A stretch of DNA of 64,000 nt from assembly GCF_012932915.1 (NCBI RefSeq), contig NZ_VCQU01000008.1, positions 248,001 to 312,000 of the forward strand, read 5' to 3'. Each line of letters starts with the position of its first letter. Positions within the stretch are counted from its first letter, which is position 1. The notes below the pieces were generated by a model. That model saw nothing but the letters and a program-made list of their open reading frames with translations. It had not been told where the DNA came from and searched no databases. Both the position numbers and the translations under genes were made by a program. Positions 36,433 to 45,153 of the stretch are shown piece after piece. The DNA comes from Antrihabitans stalactiti. GTDB taxonomy: Bacteria; Actinomycetota; Actinomycetes; Mycobacteriales; Mycobacteriaceae.

Positions 36433-37383
36433 TTAATTCGCGACAGACATGATTTTTAATCGATGACCCAGGCTTTCAGTGACTTTTTCAGCAATATCAC
36501 GCGGAATGTTCTCGTAAATCGCATTCTCGGAATACTCGCTTATTGATGGGCTGAGTCCTGAGCACATTCCCAATACTCTTCGATGACTGTCGGGGAGCGG
36601 TACCCCACTGTCGACGTATACCCGACCAATCCAGTCTCGGCCGACTTTGGATTCGGGACGCCATCTAACAAAGTCCATTGACATCCCCGTGGATGATAGA
36701 TAAACGCCTTCTGAATAGCTCGTTCGGAACCATTTGTTCCCGACAAGCAAAGAGTACAGCGCCCGGCCGTTGACTTCCTGCCGGTACAAGCCACTTCCAG
36801 TCCTCGTCGGGTCGTCTACCGAGAATGCTCGCTTTGCCGGGCTCCATCGTTCAATCGGTGCCCCGCTGCGAACGGGAGGTGGACAAGGCGGTCCTGGTTT
36901 CAAAGGCGCCAGGTGGTCGGCTAGTAGCTGATACACCTGGGGAATGAACTGGACGTCCAGCATAGAGGATGCTGCTTCCAAGTCATAGATGGACAAGTAC
37001 TCGATAAAGATTGACGATGGCGTCTCAAGGTCGCCGGATCGGGGTACCGCACTTACAGTTCGTCTGAAAATGTCGCTCCTGTCTGCCGCGTCTCCAAGCA
37101 ACCGATCAAGTTTCATTGTTCGGCCGCCGACGAGAACCGCATATCCATCACCTGACGGAATTGTTGTTAAGATCGGGTCGGCGGCCTCCCACGTATCAAC
37201 TTCCCAGTTCACGTCAAGACGTCCGACCGTCACATTGTCTCGAATCCACCGCCCGACGGCCTGTCGGAGCCTTCGGTCTGGCGCCGATCCGGATCCTGCG
37301 AACCAGCAGACCTGGTCTCGCAGTCTGCGCAGTGAACCTCGCTCGACTTCACTGATCCAGTTCAGCAGCACGTCAGCGTCCAT
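36433..37383 (-). CDS. Unknown protein of the Druantia-like operon
   Basis: This 316-residue protein has no recognisable domain, signal peptide or membrane helix. The N-terminal MDADVLLNWISEVERGSLRRLRDQVCWFAG looks helical. The C-terminal part (RTGSGLYRQEVNGRALYSLLVG, RDWIGRVYVDSGVPLPDSHR) looks strand-rich. Its start overlaps the upstream gene by 11 bases and its stop is ten bases before the giant helicase, so it is expressed with both. By position it could be the DruF or DruG component of a type II Druantia system, but I cannot confirm that by motif. Base composition is lower in GC than in the flanking core genes, which suggests transfer. Confidence 0.7.
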   Translation of the reverse strand: MDADVLLNWISEVERGSLRRLRDQVCWFAGSGSAPDRRLRQAVGRWIRDNVTVGRLDVNWEVDTWEAADPILTTIPSGDGYAVLVGGRTMKLDRLLGDAADRSDIFRRTVSAVPRSGDLETPSSIFIEYLSIYDLEAASSMLDVQFIPQVYQLLADHLAPLKPGPPCPPPVRSGAPIERWSPAKRAFSVDDPTRTGSGLYRQEVNGRALYSLLVGNKWFRTSYSEGVYLSSTGMSMDFVRWRPESKVGRDWIGRVYVDSGVPLPDSHRRVLGMCSGLSPSISEYSENAIYENIPRDIAEKVTESLGHRLKIMSVAN

Positions 37384-39403
37384 TGGTATTCCACCTTAAA
37401 AAGGCCTCGACATGAAATCGTAGCTTTTGATCAGTTGTGTTTTTGCACTCATCCGCAATTAGATTCCAAAGCTTCCGCGAAACTAGGTTGAGATCTTGGA
37501 ACTGCGGAGTTTGCGTTGCGGCAATGTCTATCATCCGAATGTTCGTACCGCGCTTGCGAACGATCCAGGCAGTATGTGGTTCAATATGAGGCTCGAAGAA
37601 CGCCGGACTAATACCGCGTGATTCCATCCACGTTGCTACTGCAGATGCCTTTATCTCAATCGCGTGACCCAAAGAATTGACTGCCCAGGTTTCTGTGGAT
37701 GTGTCCCGAGAAAATACAGGAGGGATGGTGCGTCGATGGGTATCCAAGCAAATTTCGGCAGTCCATTTACGCAAATGTTTTGCCTTCTCGTTCGCTGGCC
37801 TTCCTAGTGCTGAAACCCGCTCGCAAGTGTGAAACACAAGCGTACGACCATCTGCAACCAGTACATGCCGTCCAGGCGAGAGAGGGATCGTGCCTCGCAA
37901 ACTAATCGGAAAGTCGCTGGTCATGAAGGTCTGCTCTATTCCGTCGAGCGACGCCGTCACGCGGCGCGGAGTCGCTCCGAGCGGAAGCAGAAGATCTGGC
38001 TCCCCTCCGCAAATGTATTGGTGATCGGAGAGCGTGGTTGCCAGCTTCAGCCCGTTGGCGAGGCGGGGCATCGGCGCGCGGTCTGGGCGGATTTGTTCAC
38101 GTAGCGATGGGTCGACGCGCCGCATCGCTACAGCGAACGCGGATGAACTCGAAAATGAAACGTTCCGAAAGATCGTTGCACCGGCTACCAAAGGATTCGA
38201 AGGGAGCTGAGGTACCTTCCTCCATCCGTGATCGGCTGTCTGGTTAAGGAGATTCTCGACGTCGTGAGACAGCCCGCCGGTCACCACGAGCAGATGCGCC
38301 TCAAACGGTTCGATGCCAGTGGTCTCGATCCACTTGCCTTCAGACGGCTCGAAGGTTAGGACATAGATCGACTTCGCTTTATGCATCGCAACCGCATTGT
38401 CGCCGTCTGCTCTGAACCGCGTCATTAGCATTTCCGCGACCGACGGCAGATCGCCGTCGATTTCGTAGAAGGAACCCCACTCAGGTCTTGAGATACTTAC
38501 ACTCGTGCCGTCGCGAAATCGGAGTAAATCGCCTTCTAACCCGGCACGGATCTTCACAACCCATGACGCTTCCCCTTCTTCGAGATCGACTGCCAATCGA
38601 AACGGGAGCCAATGTCGGCCCCCGGATGCGACGACGGTGCGATCCCAAGTAGAAGCCAGGCTGCCAAGGATAGGGCCAATGAGCTCCGCCGCCAGCCCGC
38701 TCGCCAGGGTCGTGGCGAATGCCGACGAGAAGCCCCTGTTCCTCGTGCACCAAAGGCGCAACGCATCGAGTAGTTGCTTCACGTGGGGAACGTCCTGCGG
38801 ATCCAAATCGATTGCTTCAAAGAACGAGGTCAGCATGGCCCGGTCACCACCGCGGACGACAGCCTGAGATAGCGAATACCCGATCCTATTCAGGTGCGGA
38901 TGGTTCTGTATCTTTAGCGGTCCGAACTCGCTAGGGCGCGACGCCATCCAAGCTCTGAGCTCCTCCCACATAGCGGGGAGCGAGCCGTACGAATGCGATA
39001 ATTGTGTCGGATCCACCTTATGGCCGATTGAACTGAAAATAGCTTGGAGACGAGGATAATAAGCGCTTGCGGTCGCGGTTCGATCCCACTCCATTCTCGA
39101 CGCCGCTAGTACGCTGAGAACAAGCACGGGCAGTGTTGGCGGCGGATTTGCCCGGTCGCCGAGCCGCCAGCGCGCCTGGCGTCGCTCGATGGAACTGAAC
39201 AAGTCGTAGAGTTTGTTCCAATCGAGCTGTGATGCGACCGCCCGGGCGAGTGAAATGACAGGCTGCGGTTGCGATTTTCCGAAGGCCCTCTGAAGCTCCT
39301 GATCGTCCACGAAGAGCATGATTGGAGCCTTCGAGTTGGTTGGTCGCAGGTAAACAGACGCGAGCTCGGCCTGCCACCGATCGTAATGCCAGAGCTCGGT
39401 CAT
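37373..39403 (-). CDS. Unknown 676-residue protein, first gene of the Druantia-like operon
   Basis: This is a large cytoplasmic protein without a catalytic motif that I recognise. The N-terminus MTELWHYDRWQAELASVYLRP and the long helical middle (LARAVASQLDWNKLYDLFSSIERRQARW) lead into a strand-rich region (GTIPLSPGRHVLVADGRTLVFH) that may be an Ig-like or sensor-like fold. The start at 39403 follows GGGGAACAGC. It opens a four-gene minus-strand operon with a 316-residue unknown, the DruE-like helicase and a Cas4/RecB-like nuclease. Type II Druantia also carries two large uncharacterised proteins beside DruE and DruM, so a DruF/DruG role is plausible, by context only. Confidence 0.72.
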   Translation of the reverse strand: MTELWHYDRWQAELASVYLRPTNSKAPIMLFVDDQELQRAFGKSQPQPVISLARAVASQLDWNKLYDLFSSIERRQARWRLGDRANPPPTLPVLVLSVLAASRMEWDRTATASAYYPRLQAIFSSIGHKVDPTQLSHSYGSLPAMWEELRAWMASRPSEFGPLKIQNHPHLNRIGYSLSQAVVRGGDRAMLTSFFEAIDLDPQDVPHVKQLLDALRLWCTRNRGFSSAFATTLASGLAAELIGPILGSLASTWDRTVVASGGRHWLPFRLAVDLEEGEASWVVKIRAGLEGDLLRFRDGTSVSISRPEWGSFYEIDGDLPSVAEMLMTRFRADGDNAVAMHKAKSIYVLTFEPSEGKWIETTGIEPFEAHLLVVTGGLSHDVENLLNQTADHGWRKVPQLPSNPLVAGATIFRNVSFSSSSAFAVAMRRVDPSLREQIRPDRAPMPRLANGLKLATTLSDHQYICGGEPDLLLPLGATPRRVTASLDGIEQTFMTSDFPISLRGTIPLSPGRHVLVADGRTLVFHTCERVSALGRPANEKAKHLRKWTAEICLDTHRRTIPPVFSRDTSTETWAVNSLGHAIEIKASAVATWMESRGISPAFFEPHIEPHTAWIVRKRGTNIRMIDIAATQTPQFQDLNLVSRKLWNLIADECKNTTDQKLRFHVEAFLRWNTNGR

Positions 39404-39971
39404 GCTGTTCCCCTTCGGCGCTCCGACAGCCTAGTAACCTATTGTTGTCATGCAACTTTGGCTGCCAGCGATAAGTCTCAACGGGCAGCGTTCGCTATCC
39501 GCTTTGCTGACCGACTTCAGTCGTGACCCCCCGGCGTCACCGATGGTAAAGCACTTTGCGCCTGGACATGTTCGACACGCTAAATGACGCACAGACGCCA
39601 TGCCGTTCGCTTGGCCGCACGCCAGCGCGCAAGTAATCACGCTCGCTGAAATTCCCCGCTGATACTCACTGAAATTCCTCACCTGTGTGGCTCAGGGACG
39701 AGGGCGGGCCTTCTTCGATGGTGGCGGAGCTCTTACCCGCGCGGCGGATCCGCGCGACTTCCTATGGTGAGACCTGCGGCGTAGCTGATCGCGTAATTCT
39801 CCACGAACAGCACGATGTCGCCACACCTTCTCGGTCTAGTCGTACGATTAGGCTAGCTCGGTATCGAATGGAGGCTTCGTTCCGCCAGCAGGCTTCTTCT
39901 GCACGTACCGGCTTTCTCGGCGTTCGAGAAATGCACCTCGGTACTGTTCAGCCATGTCCGGCGGTTGTGTG
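39404..39971. other. 568-base gap between the two defence operons
   Basis: No coding gene is supported here. The left end must hold the promoter of the Druantia-like operon, which reads leftwards from 39403. The right part follows the stop of the DUF262 gene of the DISARM operon. Short frames on both strands lack ribosome sites and any recognisable product. The only structure seen is the repeat-bearing remnant listed separately. Confidence 0.5.
39646..39700. mobile_element. Probable IS21-family terminal remnant
   Basis: CTGAAATTCC occurs at 39646-39655 and again at 39669-39678, a 23-base period, followed by CACCTGTGTGGC. Multiple short direct repeats of this kind (GAAATTCCCC with CACCTGTG) are typical of the ends of actinomycete IS21-family elements. 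No istA or istB is left and no second end was found, so this is at most a solo end or decay product. It lies between two defence operons and may mark a past insertion. Confidence 0.35.
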
Positions 39972-42236
39972 TTAGACGTATCCGAACTGGTCGAGACGTC
40001 GATTCGCTATTTCGACTTCGTGTTCGTCGAAAAGGGAGGCAAACTCGGGCCTCACGACAATGGCCTCGACTGTGAGGTCGACACGCCCCCTCTCCCACAA
40101 CGCGGCGAAACCATCGGAAACAGCAGGTGACGCAAGTAATTTCCGTGCCGTGGAGACCGGCCCGAGCTCGGCCAGCATGCTGCGGAAGTAGGTGGCGTTG
40201 TAATTGACTTCGGTTCTCGCGCGGTTGTATGCATCGACCATTCGGCGCCCGAACGCGGCGATCACTTCCACATCGGCGGCCGCCGCAACAGACGCCTCGG
40301 GTTCGGCCTCGGCAGGTTCACCCGCGGCAGCGACGCCTTCGTTCTCTACGAAGCCGAGCAGGGCATCGACCGACGTAAACACCTTGTAGCCGAGTTCCTC
40401 CAAACGCGGGAGGTCTGCCTCCTCCGGGTCGAGCTCGAGAACAACGGGATCGCCGACGCCGTGTTGCAATCCGTCTGGCCAAAATGCCTCAGCCATCGCA
40501 AGTTCGCGACCGCTGACCGGATCTGCGATCTCTGTATCGACGACAGGCGTGGCGTAGCCGCGCTCTTCGAGCTCTTTGATCATGTCTCGTATTTGGGCTG
40601 AGCGAGGATCGTCGGTTACCTCGGGTTCAACCTGTAAGGGCTGCAGGTCGGCTCGCGCAGGCCGCGCCGACTGGGCCCGCAGACTATCCAGGAACGACTG
40701 CGCTGACGCGGCAAGTAGCTCCCGTCGGGCAGCGAGAAAATCAAGATATCGATCAACGCGCCAAAGGTCAGGATCCGTTGGAATCCACTGTGATTCGAGG
40801 ATGCCTGGATGCTTCTTCTGCACTTCAGCGAGGTAGTCGGCAGGGTCACGCATCCCAATCTTGAGGTTTGTGTCTTGCGTGAGGAAGCAGAAGTTGGCAA
40901 TCGCGTTGATGTCATTGCGGTCGACATTGTGTTTACGTAGGAGCGCCTTCGGGAAGATGTGGTGCACTTGCAGCGACGTCAGCTTGCCGAGCAGTTCGGC
41001 GCGCAGTTCGAGACCGCTGCCGAAGTCCCGCGCGCCATCGACTCGAGTGAGCAAGTAGAGAAGCGGATAGAAGCGAGAACCTCGCGTCGAACCGGCGAAA
41101 TCGTCAGGCTCGATAGACAGTTGCCCGCCGCGGATACGTTCGAGGGTTGCGATCAGGGCATCGACCCCGCCGCGTTCAACTGCCTCGTAGTCCTGTTGGA
41201 GATACGTTTCGGTCGAGCCACTGAAGCGACCCCAAAGCGCCGAGTGCACGTACCAGTACAAGACTTTGTCGCGATGGGCACTGTCGTTGAACCCTCCACC
41301 GTTCAGATGCAGCAGCCTCGATATCACGGGTGTCGCGTATCGCCCCATCAAAACCCGGTTGTGATCGAGCCCGAGGCGACCGGATGCCGCGTCGAGAAAC
41401 GTGCCGATGTAATTGACGGACTTGCCCATCGCACTTTCGAACTCGGTCGCAGAGACCTCGCTCAGCGATGAGAACAACGCTCGGCCGGTCGCGACGCCTG
41501 TGGCATTGCGAAGTAGCCAGTCCAGAGTGAATGTGAACCCTGCTTTGTCCCAGCGGTCCAGGTTGTCGCGTAGCTCTTGGCGAGCGTCCGGCCACTGAGC
41601 ACAGAGATTTGCGAGGGCCAAGTCGCCTTTGGACAGTTTGGTACCGCCGGAGTTGACTTTGTTGAAGATATCGACCACCTCGTCGACCGTCTTGCCCGCG
41701 CCGGTGATCTTCTCCTGGTTGAAGTTTCGGTTCTCGATTTCCTTGATTCGGTTCAGTCGTCCGAGATAGGTGTTGAGTGCATCCCGATCGAGGTTGGGAA
41801 AGGACGTGAGGTAGTCGAACGGACCCTTCTTGAACAGCTCGGTGACGTTCACCCACGTTGGGTCGCCGGTCATCTTCGTTGGTGCGTAGAACTCGAAGAT
41901 CTGGCGCTCGACGTTGAAGTACAACCCGGTGAAGGCGTTCGCATCGCCCTCGAAGAACGGCGGGGGAGTTCCGCGAACGACTCCATACATCGAAGTGACG
42001 CGTTGTTGGCCATCAAGTAGGAGCTGGCGCGTTCCCGCGCCAGCCGCTTTCCCTCGGACTGTGATGTCGTCCGAGGTTGTCTCCCACATGAGGAGGCCTC
42101 CGACGGGGTATCCGAGGTAGAGCGACCGCATGAGTCCGCGCACCTGGTCCCGGTTCCATACGTATCCGCGCTGGAACTCGGGCAAAAGTACGACGCCCGA
42201 GTCGATTTCGTCGAGCAACGTCGAAAGGCGGGTCAT
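39972..42236 (-). CDS. DUF262-HNH (GmrSD-like) nuclease with extra C-terminal domain
   Basis: This is a 754-residue protein with an N-terminal DUF262 domain (LLPEFQRGYVWNRDQVRGL near residue 18, LLLDGQQR near 73). It is a ParB/Srx-like NTP-using fold, as in GmrS. An HNH-type nuclease motif follows (LQVHHIFPKALL with DINAIANFCFLTQDTN). These are the two halves of GmrSD-type modification-dependent restriction enzymes on one chain. About 250 further residues end in a module STARKLLASPAVSDGFAALW with TVEAIVVRPEFASLF, which recurs in several defence nucleases. It follows the UvrD gene by 21 bases, so it is the last gene of the extended DISARM operon. The ATG at 42236 follows GAGAG. Confidence 0.85.
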   Translation of the reverse strand: MTRLSTLLDEIDSGVVLLPEFQRGYVWNRDQVRGLMRSLYLGYPVGGLLMWETTSDDITVRGKAAGAGTRQLLLDGQQRVTSMYGVVRGTPPPFFEGDANAFTGLYFNVERQIFEFYAPTKMTGDPTWVNVTELFKKGPFDYLTSFPNLDRDALNTYLGRLNRIKEIENRNFNQEKITGAGKTVDEVVDIFNKVNSGGTKLSKGDLALANLCAQWPDARQELRDNLDRWDKAGFTFTLDWLLRNATGVATGRALFSSLSEVSATEFESAMGKSVNYIGTFLDAASGRLGLDHNRVLMGRYATPVISRLLHLNGGGFNDSAHRDKVLYWYVHSALWGRFSGSTETYLQQDYEAVERGGVDALIATLERIRGGQLSIEPDDFAGSTRGSRFYPLLYLLTRVDGARDFGSGLELRAELLGKLTSLQVHHIFPKALLRKHNVDRNDINAIANFCFLTQDTNLKIGMRDPADYLAEVQKKHPGILESQWIPTDPDLWRVDRYLDFLAARRELLAASAQSFLDSLRAQSARPARADLQPLQVEPEVTDDPRSAQIRDMIKELEERGYATPVVDTEIADPVSGRELAMAEAFWPDGLQHGVGDPVVLELDPEEADLPRLEELGYKVFTSVDALLGFVENEGVAAAGEPAEAEPEASVAAAADVEVIAAFGRRMVDAYNRARTEVNYNATYFRSMLAELGPVSTARKLLASPAVSDGFAALWERGRVDLTVEAIVVRPEFASLFDEHEVEIANRRLDQFGYV

Positions 42237-42257
42237 GAGCACTCTCTCGTAGGCTTG

Positions 42258-44348
42258 TTAAGTGACCGGTGTAAGAAATGGACTCTGGGTTCCGTGCCAT
42301 GTGACGAGCAATTCTTCGCGCGCGCGTGTGCATGCCACGAATAACAGACACCGCTCGCGTTGAAGGTCTTGAAGGTGCGTGTGCTCGTCCTCCTCCAAAG
42401 GCGTCACGGCACTATCGGCTGGCACTAGTTTGGCGTTAACGCCTGCAACAGCGAGGCATCGGAACTCGAGGCCCTTCATGCGATGCATGGTTCCCACGCT
42501 AACTGCGTTGTCGCTTCTGGAAGATTTGGCAAGATCAGCTGCCGCGACGCCGTGTGCCGAGAACTGGTCGCGGATTGCATTGCCTAGCCACTTCGCTCGG
42601 GTCGCGATGCCTATCTCTGAGGGCGCGATTCCCTTATCGATCCAGGCTTTTACTGACTCAACCAGGTGTCGGATTTCGCCATCCTGAGATGAGAAGCCTT
42701 TTGTTGATGGCGCAGTCCCGTGCAGATGTGACTTGCAGCCGGCGATCGAGTCGAGCCCACCCTCCATATCGTCTATGGGCTCGCCGTGCAATAAACCTAA
42801 GCTCCAGCCCAGGATCTCGGCGGTCGTCCGATAGTTGAGGTTGAGCTTGTTCGATCGGCCAGTCACCTTAATTCCAACGTCGCGAAGACTCACGCGATTG
42901 TCATAGATTCGCTGGTGAGTATCACCAGCGATGAAGATGTCGTCATTGGCTTCCGGAACGGCTGCGCGGAGTAGCCGCCATTGATCGGGGCTCAGGTCTT
43001 GCGCCTCGTCAATGACGATGTGCCGATACGGCTTCTCTGTTGCCTCATCCAAGATCTTGGTTGCTTCTCTGCGTATGGTCTCGTGCGTCCATGAGCCAGT
43101 CTCCACGAGCATTCGCTCGAATTCCCACATGGCTTGCCATGCCTGCGCGCGCTGACTCGAACCTAACCGCCGGCCGCGGCCGGTTCGCTTGGCGCTGAGG
43201 TAACCGGCAGCGCTATCGACACGCTGCGCGAGCACGACCTGACGCCACTCTTCAGCTAGGAAAACGGCTGTGAAGGGCGCCGCAAGGTTCACGACAATGC
43301 TTTGCCAGGCTGACTTCTCGCTGTCTCCGTCCAGCAACCTCGGTGCGCCGTGTTCGTCTCGAAAGACTTTGTGGGCGACTCGATCAACATTCTGCACATC
43401 GATTCTCGACGCAACTTCGGGCCTGTCGACGAGGAGATTCACACCGGCCTTCAATGTGTCGGAAAGCGTAGACGTGAAGGTCGTGACCAGCACCTGGCCT
43501 TCGTCCCGCTTGGCCAGCACGTGAGCGCGGTGCAGCGCAACAACCGTCTTTCCCGTCCCAGGGCCGCCGGTTACTCGCGCTGGGCCCTTGTAGCTAGCGT
43601 CGACGACCGCCTGCTGCGTGGGGTGGAGGTAGACCCTCCATGTCGCGAACGGGTGCTCGAAGACCGCCATCAGTTCATCAGGTCCGTCGACGAGCACAAC
43701 TCGGTCTTTGCTGCGGAGGACGGCGGCGTCCAAGTCAGTTGTATCCACCGGCTCGTCCAAGATGGCAGCGCCCATGTCAGCCCACACCTCCTCGGGCGTG
43801 AGGCCTGCTGCGAGACCGAATAATACGTCCCATTGCGTCCCGGGCAGGAATGACTTAGCAGCGTCCAACTGATAAGTATTGGTTAGCGCCCGAGCAAAGG
43901 CGAGCGTCTTTTCGTCGATGCCGAGGCGTCTCATGTCCGCGTCGTTGACATCCTCGAACAACAGTAAGTCGGCAGTCTGCGCAAACGCCGCGAGTTGCGG
44001 AAGTGTGTCGTCGATGGCGACTTCATCACGAATCTCGATACCGCCAGTTGCGCTGTTCACCGAAACGCTTCGCCGTTGAGCCCACGCGTAAGCATCGTCG
44101 TGCGGAAGGACCTTGAGGAGGGTGTAGGTGTCGCCTGACTCGGGAGCCATGACAATTCCACGCATAAACTGATTGATTCGTATTGATCTGTATCGGTCGC
44201 TACGCGCGTTGATGATCCGTTCGAGGTGAAGGCCGGTATGCGTGCTTGCCTCGAACTCGGCGAAGACTTCTTGAACGCGCCGCTGAACTGATCGTTCGAG
44301 CGTTCCAAAATCGAGTAAGAATCCTCTGTCGATTCCTAGACTCGGCAT
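42258..44348 (-). CDS. UvrD-type helicase with RelE-like N-terminal domain
   Basis: This is a 696-residue superfamily 1 helicase. The core has Walker A GGPGTGKT near residues 261-268, VIDEAQDLSP (motif II), FIAGDTHQRIYDNR (motif III), LNLNYRT (motif IV), TMHRMKGLEFR (motif V) and FVACTRAREELLV (motif VI). The first 95 residues (RSDRYRSIRINQFMRGIVMAP, YTLLKVLPHDDAYAWA) read like a RelE/ParE-type toxin fold, a fusion known for this helicase subgroup. It starts 43 bases after drmC, on the same strand, and precedes the DUF262 nuclease. ATG 44348 is chosen over 44381 because GGGGG sits at the right distance. It likely feeds unwound DNA to a partner nuclease. Confidence 0.85.
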   Translation of the reverse strand: MPSLGIDRGFLLDFGTLERSVQRRVQEVFAEFEASTHTGLHLERIINARSDRYRSIRINQFMRGIVMAPESGDTYTLLKVLPHDDAYAWAQRRSVSVNSATGGIEIRDEVAIDDTLPQLAAFAQTADLLLFEDVNDADMRRLGIDEKTLAFARALTNTYQLDAAKSFLPGTQWDVLFGLAAGLTPEEVWADMGAAILDEPVDTTDLDAAVLRSKDRVVLVDGPDELMAVFEHPFATWRVYLHPTQQAVVDASYKGPARVTGGPGTGKTVVALHRAHVLAKRDEGQVLVTTFTSTLSDTLKAGVNLLVDRPEVASRIDVQNVDRVAHKVFRDEHGAPRLLDGDSEKSAWQSIVVNLAAPFTAVFLAEEWRQVVLAQRVDSAAGYLSAKRTGRGRRLGSSQRAQAWQAMWEFERMLVETGSWTHETIRREATKILDEATEKPYRHIVIDEAQDLSPDQWRLLRAAVPEANDDIFIAGDTHQRIYDNRVSLRDVGIKVTGRSNKLNLNYRTTAEILGWSLGLLHGEPIDDMEGGLDSIAGCKSHLHGTAPSTKGFSSQDGEIRHLVESVKAWIDKGIAPSEIGIATRAKWLGNAIRDQFSAHGVAAADLAKSSRSDNAVSVGTMHRMKGLEFRCLAVAGVNAKLVPADSAVTPLEEDEHTHLQDLQRERCLLFVACTRAREELLVTWHGTQSPFLTPVT

Positions 44349-44391
44349 CGCACACCCCCAGGTTGATCCTCGACGACGCATAGCGCCGTCA

Positions 44392-45153
44392 TCATTGACC
44401 CCCCGAAGTCAGTGGCACGAGTATGCCAGAGATTCGTAGGGCGTCAACATGTTCTGCGGCCCGTGCTGGGGCATTTCCGCCGCGAACCAGCAGCCCGGCC
44501 TCGACATTCTTTTCCACACCCGATTGGGTCAGGTTCGCGCTCGATACAAATAGGAGACGCCGATCCGCAACCGCGAGTTTTGCGTGCATTTTCGATGTCG
44601 CCTCCAGGCGCTGGGCGCGTGGCCAATGCCAGAGGCGCAGGCCCGGAATGCGTGCGAATGCTGCCGCTGGTTCGGCGCCGGACATGGCACTTCCAGCGCC
44701 TTGAATCGTCTCGACAACTACTGAAACTGACACACCGCGCGACGTCGCTGCTGTCAGCGAAGTCCGGATCTGCTCGTGTGGTTTCGCGGAGTAAGTCATC
44801 AGGAGCAGCTCGGTCTTAGCGGTGTTGATGACTTCGATCAACACTTGGGCGGTCGCGCGGACTGGGACTCCGTATTCTGACGGGCCGCTCCAGACTGTCT
44901 CGACGGTATCGCTCGCTGCGTGCTCATATCCAGCCGCCAATCCGCGGAGAAATACCGCAGCGTGAGCCGGAGCAACGTCAGCTTCATTACGCGCCTGCAG
45001 AATTCGCGATATTGACTGACGAACTCGATCTCCGACAGAGTTAATCACGGCGTGGTCAGACGTGCCTGAAGACAGATGGCCGGCAACCGTGCGAATCGTT
45101 GCGACGCCGAGGGCGGGCGCTGCCGCCGACGCGATTCGTTCGAATTCGTTCAC
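44392..45153 (-). CDS. drmC: DISARM phospholipase D-like protein DrmC
   Basis: This 253-residue protein has a single phospholipase D-type active motif, KMHAKLAVAD (HxKx4D), followed by SSANLTQSGVEKNVEAGLLV. A strand-rich domain around IEVINTAKTELLLMTYSA precedes it. This matches DrmC, the PLD member of DISARM, which is shared by class 1 and class 2 systems and was reported not to be essential in the tested class 2 system. With one HKD motif it would need to dimerise to be catalytic. Its start overlaps the drmB stop by ATGA, so it is the last core gene of the operon. Confidence 0.9.
   Translation of the reverse strand: MNEFERIASAAAPALGVATIRTVAGHLSSGTSDHAVINSVGDRVRQSISRILQARNEADVAPAHAAVFLRGLAAGYEHAASDTVETVWSGPSEYGVPVRATAQVLIEVINTAKTELLLMTYSAKPHEQIRTSLTAATSRGVSVSVVVETIQGAGSAMSGAEPAAAFARIPGLRLWHWPRAQRLEATSKMHAKLAVADRRLLFVSSANLTQSGVEKNVEAGLLVRGGNAPARAAEHVDALRISGILVPLTSGGQ

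Noticed and set aside
39646-39678. Two 10-base repeats considered as a CRISPR remnant
   Set aside because: Only two copies, spacing too short for repeat plus spacer, and no cas genes. The pattern fits an IS end better.
39685-39975. 96-codon + strand frame in the gap between the defence operons
   Set aside because: No start signal or domain; it probably overlies decayed mobile-element DNA.
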